64,000 bases of DNA from Tricholomella constricta (GCA_013368375.1 JAACJP010000003.1:620001-684000), one strand, 5' to 3'; counted from the first letter of the stretch, positions 31,035 through 43,417 are shown. Notes: a model not told the origin generated them from the letters alone. Program-made: numbers and translations.

Positions 31035-32028
31035 TTCCTCTCGGACTGCTTTCTGGGTTTTTTGTCGATTCACGACGTGTAATATATGTATGTATGTGTA
31101 GCCCTCTGTATTTAACATTCACATAGGCTCAGCGCCAGACCATATCTGTATATCTTTGCTCTAGGGACTTTGTCAAATTTAAAAATATGGCGGCACATTA
31201 TTATCCTCTGGCTCTGTCCCGGAAGGCAACTCGCCGCCACACGACGGAAAGCAGTCCCTGGATACTGACAACGAACCTTACTGCTCTCGAACACTTAAAG
31301 TGCTGCAAAATGAGCGTCAGGAGTAGACTCATCTGCAGCGTCTCCTCATCTGACCTCTTCAGTGTCAATCATCCGATATAAAAGTTGGTAATCATTCATC
31401 TTGCTCTCATTCGCTCATCTGCAACGTCATAAATGTACCGGATAGCCGACACCAAAGGGCCAAAGGGTTGCAGGTGTCGTCGAATTCATTGCCCTAGACG
31501 CAACCGTCAAGTTCGGTACTAACCCTCCAATTCATGGGAGGCGCGACATCGAACGTCTCAGCTCCTAGGGATCCGGCCTGCATCCTCATTTCTGAGTGCC
31601 TTACAGTGCACGACCGCTCTCACAGGTGCGAGAGATTCGTGGCGACGCGCTCTGATATCCGTGACGGTGTGTCTGAAGGGATAAATGAGGTTGTTTCTGT
31701 ACAAGCCGCGGGTTTCTGTTGACCGGTTCAGAGGATAAAGCTACATAAAGGTGAAAGTTCTCACCGTGGAGGATTCATAGGCCCGCTGGCTGAGATTTAC
31801 TTTTAAGGCATATGAATATCGCTTCTGCCTGTAACCACGAGATTTAACGGAGCTCCGTCTGGTGTGAAAGTCAATTCTCAAAAGAATTCGACAGGGTTCA
31901 AGAACCGCCCATTGAACTCGCATTCAATACGCAAATCAAACTGAGTATATCGGGTATGTCGTCGGTGGTTGCCTTGTACACAAGTGTGGAACCTCTTCAT
32001 ACAGCCCATCCGTCAACGAATTTCCTCC
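31035..32028. other. Intergenic, nothing recognised
   Basis: About 1 kb between the seven-helix gene and the 3' end of a NUDIX gene. Only short random frames; no splice-supported coding, RNA gene or repeat was seen. Confidence 0.5.
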
Positions 32029-33684
32029 TCAGATCAGTGGTACAGGTTGTTCCTTTCCAACGACGGCATTCCCAATTTTCCCCTCGACCCAGTCTCTGAT
32101 CATAACGCCTGCAAGCACGGTGGCGGGCGGTAGTCTAAACGGCGGCTCTTCAGCCATGGTTTCACGGAGAGACGTCTCTTGTGCCTGCTGAACGTTTCGC
32201 GCTGCGTTGCTTTCTGCCGTGTTGAATGCTGTACTGCCGAACGTGCCACCAACCCCAAGGACTGCGAGTATCTCGGCACGAGAGTACCATCGAGCATCTA
32301 AACATGGAAGTGAGCGTGGTCCGTTGTAAAAAAGAAAACAAGAACACCCGCCAACGAGCTCGTTGTCAAGGTCAAGACGAATTGGCTGTGTAGAATCTGC
32401 CGTGGCATAGAACCCGACCATGAGACTGGAGGGATACGGCTAACTCTTGCATCAGTAGGTCATCTCGGAACATTCAAGAATATAAGTAAGCACCCATGGC
32501 TGGCCGATATGGTATTTTATATCCCATACAGTTATTCCTGCCTCCTCCCACATCTCTCTGGCGACTGCACCCTCAAAGGTTTCTCCGGGCTCAACGAAAC
32601 CTGACAATGCAGAATAAAACTTGCCCGGGAACCTTGCCTTTTGCGATAAGAACTGTCAGGTGAACTTTGGAGAGCCAGATAATGATAAAATGCATACCCC
32701 TCTTCCGAGGAGAATCTTGTCCCCAGATTCATCGATTGCCATCATGATGACAACTGGATCAGTCCGAGGATGGTTATAGTTGTGCAAACCTTTACTACAG
32801 AACGGGTAAGTCGTTGACGAGGTTGCAACAAACGCGAAAGCTTACCTTGAGGGACAAGGCTTGCCACGATTGTTGTCTGCCCAGGGCAGAAGGGACGAAC
32901 AGGACAGCTTCCATCCGCCCCACATGGAATAGTTCGGCGAGCCGCATCCTGGACAAAACTAAATGAACGGTTAGGGAAGCTCTTGTGACAGAAATTGGAT
33001 TTACGCACCTTGTTACGCAGATTCCAGTCGACTAAACTTCTAGCCTCGGCAAACATTGCAACGGGAAAGCTCTCCAATCCCGTCATCAGCACTCTCGGCT
33101 CGGACCAAGTTAGGACATGGCCATTCTGAGCCAATGAGGTGAGATCGAGAATTTCCTTGAGACGCTCTGGCGCAAGATCTAGCTCAGCGACATCCATGGC
33201 GAAATAGGGAATTCCGTCAAGGTTCGCGATTGCAGCCTCGGGATCAACGAATTCAGACGAAGGTAGAGCACTGGACTTGGAGTCCTCCCGGATCCCAAGG
33301 AACACCACGGGAGAGTCACGGAGGCGGGAAGCTTCGGTAGGCGAGTGTGCAACGTCCTTGGACTCAACCACCAATTCACCCTCTTCCTTTCCTTGCCCGA
33401 AGAACGGCTCGGGACCCAACAATGGGCGGACATCTTGCGTGCTCAGAAAAGCTAGGGATTGCTTATGCGGGGAGTCGGAGCTGGCGAACGCGAGGGACTG
33501 CCCGGAGTTGAACACAAGCCATTGGGTTTTGGGTGATACGATGATGGCATTCAGGAACGGGTGGGATGTGCGGAGCCATGAGAGGCGATTCAGAGGTGAA
33601 CCAGAGAGCACGTTTACATGTCTGCTAAGCTTGATCGGCATCTGAAATGAGGTTGAACATCGCAACTCACGTCTTATGGGCCAT
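32029..33684 (-). CDS. NADH pyrophosphatase-type NUDIX hydrolase, copy A
   Basis: Multi-exon gene. The start MAHKT at 33684 splices (GTGAGT...GCAG, 49 nt, phase 2) to HVNVLSGSPLNRLSWL. N-terminal NUDIX-like domain (HPFLNAIIVSPKTQWLVFNS, PYFAMDVAELDLAPERLKEI), a four-Cys zinc ribbon (CPGQ and CGADG parts near 32930-32870), then the catalytic NUDIX domain with VEPGETFEGAVAREMWEEAG-type box near 32560-32600 and the C-terminal ARWYSRAEILAVLG segment. The family hydrolyses NADH and other dinucleotides, often in peroxisomes or mitochondria; I see no convincing C-terminal SKL. It is a tandem paralogue of copy B 2.4 kb upstream. Confidence 0.82.
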
Positions 33685-33734
33685 TCTTAGGGACTCGGAT
33701 AAGGCGTAACTGCGCGAGATGGAAGCTGATATAC

Positions 33735-34105
33735 TAGACAGTGCGGAGAAGTTTCCGAAAGGTGTTAGTAATCGCAGATATCCGTGTGGAGGTTTTGTAA
33801 CAGTCAGGCTGGGAGTGGTTCACAACACCGGGCAGCAGCCGTTCGTGCCCGCATCTAGTGACCAGGTGACACCATAGAAGAGGACACTGACACCATAGAA
33901 GAGGACATTTTACGATCTCGTATTTCACACCGCAGAAGTGCATGGATCTCCAGATTTCGGTCTCGCGCATGGGGGACATCAGACAGCTTGTAGTGTGGGG
34001 TGCGAGTACGGAGGCAGGATTCGGACCGGGCAGGGATGAGACGCGAGATGGGGGCGTGGCAAGAAAGAGACTATATTCGTTTCGTAGCATGGCGCACGAA
34101 TGCAT
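33735..34105 (-). pseudogene. Relic of the neighbour's last exon between the two NUDIX genes
   Basis: On the minus strand, 34000-33905 aligns with the 3' end of the gene at 36235-37208: TACAAGCTGTCTGATGT against TACGAGCTTCCTGATGT, then GCGCGAGACCGAAATCTGGA against GGCGAGAGACCGGAATCTCA, then CACTTCTGCGGTGTGA against CAGTTCTGCGGCGTGA, with a 2-base indel that shifts the frame. A 19-bp tandem repeat GACACCATAGAAGAGGACA (33870-33907) follows. The relic shows that the NUDIX duplication carried the neighbour's end with it. Confidence 0.7.
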
Positions 34106-34380
34106 TATGCTAACAAGATAAAAATCAGTATGACTTTGATCTAATACACGATCTAATCTAATCCAGTCGATAGCTTATTCCTACCGTTACCACTGCAGTT
34201 CTTTAAGAATAAACGGAACTTATTTGGGAGCCATATCCCTATGGAAAGGCCTCCATTATTGCGGCAGAGTACATGTATATACACGATCAGTCATGCCCTT
34301 TAAACAGCCCCTCTGTCTGAATTGACGTTCATTGTTTTCATTCTCTGAGCAATATGTTTGTTCTGGAATGACCGTCGGCG
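34106..34380. other. Intergenic, nothing recognised
   Basis: Short AT-rich gap before the 3' end of NUDIX copy B. No coding or RNA feature seen. Confidence 0.4.
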
Positions 34381-36060
34381 TCACAGATAGCCTTTTCTGA
34401 ACGAAGGGTTCGAGCTGATCTCGTTTGAAAAACCAATCTCCCCTTCGACCCAGTCTCTAATCAAAACTCCTGCAATCGCGGTGACGGGTGGTAGACGGAA
34501 GGGCGGATCTCCGACCTTGGCCTCGTGAAGCGAATTCTGGAGAGGAGCCGATTGTCCCTGTTGGCTATTTCGCCCTTCAGTGCTTTCCGCCATCTTCTTA
34601 TACTCTGCACTGCCGAACCTTCCCCCGATGGGGTGGCTGAGGACGGCTCTGATTTCATCGCGGGTGTACCATTGCGCATCTAAGCGTACAAGTGGTTGGA
34701 ATCTTCTCACAGATATGCGAGAGAAAGACTCACCGACAAGTTCGTTGTCAAGATCGAGGCGGATTGGCTGTGTAGAATCCGCTCGGGCAAAAAAGCCGAC
34801 CATAAGGTTGGCGGGATATGGCTGACTCGGCGTGTTAGTCGACCACGAGCATCACTCGGAAAGAATTAAGCACCCATGGCTGGCCAGAATGATATCTGAC
34901 GTCCCAGACAATCACTCCAGCCTCCTCCCACATCTCCCTGATGACTGCATCCTCGAAGGTTTCTCCAGGTTCAATAAAGCCTGCCAGTGCAGAGTAGAAC
35001 TTTCCCGGGAATTTTTTCTGTTGTAAGGAAGCCAATCAACGTCGGCGCTTCGATAAACAGATCGAGAACGACATGCCCCTCTTCCGAGGAGAATCTTGTC
35101 TCCAGTTTCGTCGATTGCGATCATGATGACGACTGGGTCTGTCCGAGGATGGGTAAAATTGTGCAAACCTTTACTACAGGACAAATAAGTTGGGCGAGGG
35201 CGGGTGGGACACGAGAATTACCTTGTGGGACAAGACTTGCGACCGGTATTGTCTGCCCAGGGCAAGAGTGAGAAACAGTACAACTTCCATCCGCCCCACA
35301 TAGAATAGGTCGGCGAGCCACATCCTGGACAAAACTACTTGACACGTTATGAAAGTTCTTATGAAGGAAAGGCAGGTATAAACACCTTGTTGCGTAGATT
35401 CCAGTCCACCAAGCTTCTAGCCTCAGCAAACACAGCACCAGAGAAGCTATCCAACCCCGTCATTAGCACTCTCGGTTCAGACCAACTCAGTACCTGCCCA
35501 CTCTGAGCTGGGGAGGTCGAATCAAGAATTTCTTTGAGACGCTCTGGCGCAAGATCTAGCTCAGCGACATCCATGGCGAAATAGGGAATTCCGTCAAGGT
35601 TCGCGATTGCAGCCTCGGGATCAACGAATTCAGACGAAGGTAGAGCATTAGTCTTAGAATTCTCCTGGAGTCCAAGGAAGACCACGGGAGGGTTACGATG
35701 ACGCGCGGCCTCGGTAGGCGAGTGTTGCACGTCAGGGGACTCGACAACCAATTCGCCCTCCTCCTTCCCTTGTCCAAAGAAAGGTTCTGGGCCCAGGAAT
35801 GGCCTGACGTCTTTCGTATTTAGAAATGCTAAGGATTGCTTATGCAGCAAATCTGTGTTGGCGAGAACAAGAGGTTGTCCTGAATTAAAAACGAGCCATT
35901 GCGTTTTCGGTGACACGATGATGGCATTCAGAAACGGGTGGGATGAGCGAAGCCACGAGAGACGATTCAGGGGTGAACCGGAGAACATGTTGACATATCT
36001 GATAGTGTTCGTCAAGGCCTGCATTGTTTTCAGGATCGCGACTCACGTTCTGTCGGCCAT
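34381..36060 (-). CDS. NADH pyrophosphatase-type NUDIX hydrolase, copy B
   Basis: Same architecture and intron layout as copy A. The start MADRT (36060) joins by a 48-nt phase-2 intron to YVNMFSGSPLNRLSWLRSSH. The N-terminal domain, zinc ribbon and catalytic domain (SALAGFIEPGETFEDAVIRE with MWEEAGVIVWDVRYHSGQPW) are intact; the C-terminus has ADSTQPIRLDLDNELVGES and AQWYTRDEIRAVL. The central block DLAPERLKEI and its surroundings are nearly identical to copy A at the DNA level (about 33140-33250 against 35530-35640), while other parts differ more, hinting at local gene conversion. Likely the parental copy, as it adjoins the complete neighbouring gene. Confidence 0.85.
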
Positions 36061-36180
36061 CCTGAGGACGCTGGAGATCAGAGGAATGCGAGGCGTGATT
36101 GATAAGAGATTGCCGAAAGCCCTCAGTATTAGGTAAGCCTAATCAAACTACACTCTCGCCAACTCCGTAGATCATATGCT

Positions 36181-36207
36181 TGCTCAGCGCTCAGCGCTCA
36201 GCGCTCA
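36181..36207. repeat. 7-bp tandem repeat (GCTCAGC)n
   Basis: Nearly four copies of GCTCAGC between NUDIX copy B and the 3' end of the next gene. A simple microsatellite. Confidence 0.85.
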
Positions 36208-36234
36208 TGTTTACCCCAATTCACGTCATGCTCC

Positions 36235-37208
36235 TCAGGCTATTCCGACGCGTTGCGTGTAAATCCCCGTTCTAACCTGGTGCACCCGGTGAACAGAACA
36301 CGTAAAATACGGCAAGAAGTTTACCATCTGATAGCTCACGCCGCAGAACTGCATGAATCTGTTGAGATTCCGGTCTCTCGCCTCGTAAACATCAGGAAGC
36401 TCGTAGTCTAGCATCAGCGCCTTCGATGTTTCCGCTACGGCACGGTGAGTAATTCTTGAAGGCTTTTGAGTTTATTCACTGACCGTCCAAATCAAAGAGA
36501 TCCTTGAGATTTCTAGGATAATGCTCGCTGACTTTACCGTCTGGCATGTAGATGGTGTGGAGACTCTCATCAGGTTGGTTTGACCTCAGAGAAGCATTCG
36601 CTCGGCGACTGTCGCTGAGTTGGATTTAGGATCAGGCTTATACACCGCAGGAGCAGTGGTACTAACCAGTTGTGCAGTTGAATCCCCAGTTCTTCCAATT
36701 CCGATCTCTGCTCTGCGACCTGCTCCTGCAGATCCTGCGGGATGATCGTCTTGAGACATTCTGCCACCTGTTCCTTAACGAGTTCGTCGATTTCTTCCTC
36801 AATTTCCCGCTGTGCTATAGGAACATTACCGCGACTAAAACAAAAGGCAAAGTCACGAGCTTGCCTTGCTTCTTCAAATGTTCGAACAGCTGCGTATCAA
36901 CAAACTCCTTCAAAACGACTGGTAGACAGCCGCCGATCAGGGTCGGTATAGAATTAGGAAACGAACTGACGGTGTATTTCTGCGATTCCATCCTGATGGA
37001 TTTGATCTTGCTCTTTGAGCTGTCGCTGAAGTCTAACGGAAGTTTCTTGCGTCGCAACGTAACTCTTGGTTATGGGATCAACCTACTTCTTGATTTCTAC
37101 AGCAGCCCCGATTTTTCCAACCGTTGCGACCTCGGTCGTTTGGTTTTGCAGTTTCTCGAAGATATCCTGCGTTTTGGCTGAGACGTCGTGCAACGGTAAG
37201 CTGCTCAT
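36235..37208 (-). CDS. Conserved-looking coiled-coil protein, function unknown
   Basis: Multi-exon, start MSSLPLHDVSAKTQDIFEKL at 37208, ending CGVSYQMVNFLPYF...RVGIA at 36235. Blocks in order: KLQNQTTEVATVGKIGAAVE; a second exon with KLPLDFSDSSKSKIKSIRME and TLIGGCLPVVLKEFVDTQLF; a coiled-coil exon REIEEEIDELVKEQVAECLK, LQEQVAEQRSELEELGIQLH; NASLRSNQPDESLHTIYMPD with YPRNLKDLFDLD; and a last exon ALMLDYELPDVYEARDRNLN, RFMQFCGVSY. Introns are about 45-60 nt. The acidic, helical content suggests a structural or adaptor role, but I do not recognise the family. Its last exon was copied into the gap between the two NUDIX genes. Confidence 0.6.
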
Positions 37209-37652
37209 GTCGGGTCGGAGCTTACACTCAAGGAACCGGAAGCGGCTTTCAAGCTACTAATCAAGTCCGCCGTTGAGAAAGCATCCAAAGGAGCGATCCG
37301 CGTGCGCGTAGTCATGCATCCCGGCGAGGTCGTGGGCGTCAGTGGTTCCATGATGGCGGATGAGATTAGGTACGGTCGAACGATGGTTGGGTTTATACAT
37401 CCACGTTGTCGGAACGTTGTCGGAACGTGTTTTTCACACTGCAAATCACATCTAGAGGTCGAAGTGTTCAAGGCTGCCTTGAACAAGGCACGGGCTCTTC
37501 CTCTAAAACAAGTACTTGCTGAGGCAAGGATGTGTGTGTGTGATTCGCGTGATCTAGTAGGAGCAATTGTAAAAAGGTCTCCAGGGATTGTAAGTAATAT
37601 GATAAATATCGTCACCGTAAGTCTACTGATGGACACACTCCACGGCAGCAAA
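37209..37652. other. Intergenic with an orphan open frame
   Basis: On the plus strand 37200-37360 reads LTLKEPEAAFKLLIKSAVEK and then GAIRVRVVMHPGEVVGVSGS, which has protein-like composition but no upstream ATG and no recognisable continuation. Antisense frames are also open here. It may be a relic exon or chance. Confidence 0.3.
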
Positions 37653-40512
37653 CTAATTAGTCGTTTCTTTCGTTTCCGCTGTATAAGTACCAGGTTGGAC
37701 GTTTTCGCCAGCAAGGTTGCTCAGTTGAGCTGCCATGAGCGCTCGGAATCGAGAATCTGGACGGTTAACCTGGCAAAAACGTCAATGAAGAACAGTATGG
37801 CGAATATCTCGCTACTTACTAGCTGGCGGTACGAGCCTGATTCCGTGATTCTTCCCTCTGCAGAAGCGTATGTCAGCAGTAAACGCAATCAAAGGGCTGA
37901 AAAACATACCCTCGAGGACAACGATCCGTTCCGCTCTTGCGATTGTAGACAATCGATGGGCCACAATCAGAACTGTGGTCTGTCGGGATTGTAGTATCTT
38001 GTCTACTGCATCGTTGACCTATATCCGGAAATTCAGGAGACGAAGGTCTCTAGCCATCATGATCCACGCACCCTACGTTCCGACGTTGCATCTAACGAAC
38101 TCGTAGCTTCATCAAGTGCCAATATTGCTGGCTTCTTGAGTAGGGCACGTGCAATCGCGAGCCGCTGCCGCTGTCCACCACTTAAGCTCTGTCGCCCAAC
38201 TGAAGGAATTTATTTCGTCAGATGAAATTCAAGTCGCCAGTCAGTAAGATACTCACTCTCGGTATCGAATCCTTTCGGCATTCCCCAAACAAACTCGCAA
38301 TTGGCCTCTCGCGCAGCGTGTTCGATCTGCTCCCGAGTAGCGTCGGGGTTGCCGTATGCAATATTACTCGCAATAGTACCGGTGAAGAGGACGGGATCCT
38401 GAGGAACGATACCAATTACCTGGCGCCAGGAGGTAGTCGTAAATTCTCGAATGTCTGGACTCTATCAGGACATTTGCCGCTACGTAGATAATCCAACATA
38501 CCTTGACCATCGAATGTAATTTTTCCATTCAAAGGGTCGTAATACCGCAAGAGAAGCGACTGGATGGATGATTTACCACCGCCACTCTTGCCTCTGCAAT
38601 TTAAACTCGTCATTAGTGAGATCTATCAGAAGGTTGACGTTCGAGGACGCACACAATTGCAACGCCCTCTCCAACACCGACTTCGAGGTTGAAGTCCTTC
38701 AAGATCTCGATGCCTTTCCGACTAGGATATTCGAAGTGAATTCTTTCGAATCTAACAGGCCCACGACGAGTGTGGGACACGGCAACACCTGTGTCGGGCG
38801 GTATAGCAGGCTTTCGGTCCAGTAGATCGAAAATGCGAGTTCCTGCACCGATTCCACGCATTATGGATGACTGAGATATATTTTAGAAGGTGGAATGAAC
38901 GGGAAGTTTCGAGGCGTACAAAGAACGAGCTGAAGAATGTGGTTTTAATCAGCGAGGATGACATTCAAATTGTGTGGACGACATACGTCAACATTTGTAA
39001 ACCGCTGCCAACATAGACCGTGTAAAGCAAAAGACTTGTCAGGTCTCCCACAGAGATAGTACCATGTGAAACGAGCGTGCCGCCTAGCAGTGTATGTCAT
39101 ATTTCAGTAGTGTTTAGAGACGTTGTAACTCACCATACCCTAGCAATGCCAGGAGAGTAACATTACCACTCCAACCTGTGCTACCGAAGAAGATTCCGCT
39201 GGCGACGGCTTCCTTCTTGGCCAGGGACAGAACGGTCGTCACTCGCTCGTGAAATTTCTTCTCCTCTTGACCCTGGGCGTTGTAGGCTTGCACCGTCCGG
39301 AGCGCGGATAAAGCCTCAGAGGCGACCTAGAGTACACCAATATAGTAAGTCACATGAGGTCATTCTGAAAAGGTGGATGAATCAACCTTTGTCATTTCAC
39401 CCATGGACTCTTGGGTTTTGTTCGAAAGCTGTTTTAGGTATCGACCGTAGAAGACCTATGGAAGATCGTAAGCCAAATTAGAGGTGGTTGTTCAGCATTG
39501 GACCCACCGCTCCGAGTGAGACGGGCGGCACGACAGCCAACATCAAGAGAGTTAGGGTGGGAGAAAGATAGAACATGGCGCCCACTAGAAGCAATTGCAT
39601 GAGATGATATCATAGACCGACAGTCTATACAAAACTCACACCCAACAGATGACATAACAACGGAGCGGAGACCGTCCGAGAGGTTTTGAGTTACACTGTA
39701 ATCTTGAGTCAGAACTTAAATCGAGTAGAGTGAAATACTGACCTTTCACCGACAATGCTTGTATCAACGCTGAGACGACTTAAAACGTCACCCTCACCAC
39801 GCTCTACAAATTCAACTTCCTGTTTGAGAGCCGCAGCGTAGGTGCGTTCACGAAGCCTCGCGACAATTCTTTGACCTAAAATGATAGCGCAATCAAGCAA
39901 AGAAGGGGAACACAAAGATAGCGAGACTAACCTGACATTCGCATCAGAAAGGAACGACCAGCATTTGCAACAGCACCCGTCGTAAATAAAATAAGGAGGA
40001 TCGCCGAGGCTTCCCAAACAGTAAGCCCAAGTGGTATTTGCTGTATCGCAGTAAATTTAATTTCAAAGATCACTTGGAGAACTAGAACATACCGGATTGG
40101 TCGAGGAAAAGAAATCAATTAACTTCCCAATCGTGAAAGGAATGCTCAACGACACCGAGGACGAGACCAGTAGCAATCCAATAGCAATGAGTAACGGTTT
40201 CCGTTCCGGTTTAGCGAGAGCGACGATTTTGCGAAAGGAGGATGCTGTCTGCGGCGATTTCTTGAATAGCGACAGTATGGACACCTTCTCCGGTGGCTGG
40301 TCGGGCTTCGGGGCGACGGAATTGTCCCTGAGGGGAGTTTGAGCGTGGAATGACCTCGCTACCAACTTCCATAACTGTGTAGGGGTACAGAAGTACAGAG
40401 GTCGCGCGGAACGTTTCAGAGCGAAAGCCGTAGACCACGGTCGACTCCCATTCGAAATAATCGGGGTGAATGTGTGTGGTCTTAGGAAAGGACGAGTGTA
40501 GATTCCAATCAT
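37653..40512 (-). CDS. Mitochondrial half-size ABC transporter (MDL1/ABCB10-like)
   Basis: Starts [20 protein letters not shown], a basic and hydroxylated stretch typical of a mitochondrial presequence, then the first membrane helices ([20 protein letters not shown]). The transmembrane domain continues over several short exons ([40 protein letters not shown] with [20 protein letters not shown]). The ATPase domain has Walker A (GKSGGGKSS, about 38575), Q-loop ([20 protein letters not shown]), signature [16 protein letters not shown] (about 38170) and Walker [13 protein letters not shown], with H-loop IVAHRLST near 37970. After the last introns the C-terminus is [20 protein letters not shown]. 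Half transporters of this type export peptides or related solutes across the inner membrane. Confidence 0.9.
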
Positions 40513-40867
40513 AGATTCCAGCCAGGTCTTGACAAATCAACCTAGCAAAAGGCGAGCCTGGATTGACCTGGTCTGGGTAGAGGGAGAGGGAGAAGAACGA
40601 TGTGTGAACGTCAGGACCGAGGCGGTCAGATGCCGAAAAAGTTTAGGGCACGTGTCAAACAAGACTTTATCTTGATATCTTGCAGCACTTTTACGCCGTT
40701 CAACCCCCCTTTCACATAAGAAGCCCATACGCCGGGTTCTCTGTGTTCTATAGTCCACGAACCGACCGATGTGCGCCACATGGTTCACCAGCTTTCGGGC
40801 CGCCAGTCGGCGCTGTGCGCACAGATAGAATTTGGCAGTGGCGTTCAAACCAAACAACCTACATAAC

Positions 40868-42227
40868 ATGCTCTCTCTTCGAGGGCTGACCACGGCCAGT
40901 CCGGTTGTTCGGCATCTACCAGGACGCTCCAGATATTCTTTAGGATTCAGACCTATGTCTTCTTCGTCAATTTTCACGGAATCCTGGATTACCGGGCCCC
41001 AGTCAACTCAGTTTTACACCAGGACATATACACCGGCCAACACACCCAGAGCAGCGATCGTGTTCATTCATGGTTTCGCAGAACATGTCGGTCGGTATAC
41101 TCACTTTCACCCCCTTCTTCGTGAACACGACATAGCTGTATTTGCACTCGACCTACGGGGGTTTGGAAAGACCGCGCTGGATACGGAGGGTCACAAGAAC
41201 AAGGACAGTGCGTACGGAAAGACCTCTTGGGCAGAGCAGATGGCAGATATTGCGTGGGCCGTGGAACATGTCAAGAAGACATTTTCGGAAGTTCCGATAT
41301 TCTTGATGGGTCACTCTATGGTAAACATTATCGTTACTTCTTGAAGCTAAACCTGTCGCTCACATGTTCATCAGGGAGGTGCTCAAGCGCTAGGTTTCGT
41401 AACCCATGCAGAGAAAAACAACCACTCCGCAAACGTCTTATCTCTGGCAGGCGTAATTGCCACAAGTCCGTTGATTTTGCAGACTAAGCCTGCCCCTAAG
41501 CTCCTTCGCTGGGTTGGCGGAAAAGCCAGTACTCTGCTTCCTCATAAACTCGTTTCCGCAGACGTGATTCCAGATGTATGTGACGCTTGTCTCTTTCCGT
41601 ACAGTCGTGCTCAATCAGAATAACAGGATCTCTCGCACGACGTTGCAGTCAATAATGCCTACATGAAGGATCCATTAGTCAAGCACTTTGGCTCGCTACG
41701 TGGACTCCATGACATGCTGTCCAATGTGAGGCCTATTCAACCATTGACTCTCATACCTGGGTCCTTATGAATTCGGCAGGGCGAGGCATTGTTAGCGACT
41801 CACTACAAGAACTGGCCGAAATCCCTTCCTGTAAGTGATCAGTGCAATTAAATCAACATCAAGTTATTGAGCTCTTACTAGTTATTTTTGGCGCACGGAA
41901 CGGAAGACAAGGTCTTACGGTTCCATATGCCCACAACTATGCTTCTGACCCGAAATTTTCTGTCAGGTCACATCTTGGAAAGCAAGCCAGACTTTTTATG
42001 AAAAGATTCCTGCGCTTGACAAGAGGATCAAGTTATTTGAGGTATATCCATCTCGCCCCGTGTTTTCAACTTGTTGACATTGTTCGCAGGGCGGATTTCA
42101 CGAACTTCAGAATGAGCCTGATGGTGTAAAGGAACAACTAGTTGCTGATGTCATAGCCTTCATCGAAGCACACTTGCAAGTCAATAGTAAAGCTCTGGAA
42201 CCAAAGGAGCAACGCGCCAAGATGTAG
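40868..42227 (+). CDS. Monoacylglycerol lipase-like alpha/beta hydrolase
   Basis: Multi-exon gene starting MLSLRGLTTASPVVRHLPGR, with an internal ATG at MSSSSIFTESW that is also possible. AIVFIHGFAEHVGRYTHFHP gives the oxyanion HG motif; FLMGHSM joined to GGAQALGF gives the nucleophile elbow G-H-S-M-G; LFLAHGTEDKVT carries the acid Asp; and EGGFHELQNEPDGV carries the catalytic His. Introns after GHSM, in the middle and before the His are about 45-55 nt; the last exon ends EPKEQRAKM. Hydrolyses monoacylglycerols in lipid turnover (yeast Yju3 type). The optional N-terminal 29 residues are basic and could target mitochondria or lipid droplets. Confidence 0.87.
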
Positions 42228-42368
42228 CTTCTGGTTGGATGGGAAAGTTTATGGGAAGGTTTAGGGATATCCTTGTTTTCGAGGCATCATGATGTATGCT
42301 AAACGCGGTCGAAACGGGAGAGGATGGGATTTACGGGTAGTAATAACGGAGCCGGTCCTTTGCACAAT

Positions 42369-43328
42369 CTAATAGCCTCCGGCACCAGGAGCAGCATCAC
42401 CCTCCCTTTTCAAACGCAACAGAACCTCCTTCAACCTCGTCAAATCAGTCGTCCCGGTTCCGGTCCTGGCGATTGTCTTGCTTTGAGAGTTTTGAAGCTC
42501 GATGAGCTCGCAAATTCGCTCCCATGTCGTCCCGTTGGAAAGGGAGGAGGAGAGAGTGGCGAGATACTCGGCTTCCTGGTCCCTAAAGCACAGAACATAT
42601 GAAGCGATGCCTGATATCTTTTGTTTCGGGAAAACTTACTTGTTCTCTCGAATGTTTCTCTCCTTCTTCTCTGAATAATTCTCATAGAATTCGTCGATAG
42701 AACGTTCTGCTTTTGCGATAGTTTCCTGGCGTCGAGCTTTGGAAGCCTCGTCACGGGCCACAATCTCAGCTTGTTGCTTCTCGCGCCAGTCTCTGCAGGC
42801 CATAACGTTAGAGATTGAGAAGACAGAAAAAACCGCGACATACTTGATCACTTGAGGTTCGTCTTCTTCTATGGGTTGGTTTAGAATTGGGGTCGAAGAG
42901 AACGCGGAGGGCTGGGGACGCGGGGCAAAGGTTGCACCGCTGAAGGATGCTTGACTGGGTGGGGGCTGCAACTAAACACCAATCAGCAGTGTAAACGTCG
43001 CGACTTTCGAAAGAGAGGCAGAGATGCGGTATGCACCCTTGTCGCGAAGTAAGTACAAAAAAGCAACAGATACCTGTCCAACGTCAATATCCGGGAATTC
43101 ATTTTGAAATTTCTCAAGCTCGTCATCGCCGGTGACCTTCACAGTAGTGTTCTGAGTAGGCGGGGTATCAAAATCGTCGAATGAGAAGCCTGAGCTGTCT
43201 GGTCTGATTAATGGCGGCGCTTGGGGAACCGGAATGTCTCCTTCGCCATCGAGAGAGATGTCAGGAAATGCAGATGCGGCGCGGTCGAAGTCGATTTCGT
43301 CTGCTCCTGCTTGGAAAAAGTCGCTCAT
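42369..43328 (-). CDS. CLC1: Clathrin light chain
   Basis: Start MSDFFQAGADEIDFDRAASA. Acidic N-terminal part (DDELEKFQNEFPDIDVG), the central heavy-chain-binding helix region DWREKQQAEIVARDEASKAR and ETIAKAERSIDEFYENYSEK, then ERICELIELQNSQSKTIART and a C-terminal DLTRLKEVLLRLKREGDAAP. Five or so exons with short introns. Light chains coat clathrin triskelia and regulate assembly in endocytosis and Golgi sorting. Its 3' end lies 142 bp from the convergent lipase gene. Confidence 0.93.
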
Positions 43329-43417
43329 AGTGGGTTGTGTTGGCACAGACGGTGTCGTTGGCGTCCTCGTATCAAGTCAATGATCGTGGGAACCTCGTCC
43401 TTTGGACAACTTTGAAC

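Noticed and set aside
36181..36207. GCTCAGC repeat as a CRISPR-like or regulatory array
   Set aside because: Fewer than four perfect 7-bp units without spacers; a plain microsatellite.
37302..37994. 230-residue plus-strand frame over the 3' end of the ABC transporter gene
   Set aside because: From about 37653 it is the complement of transporter exons and introns; no domain of its own there.
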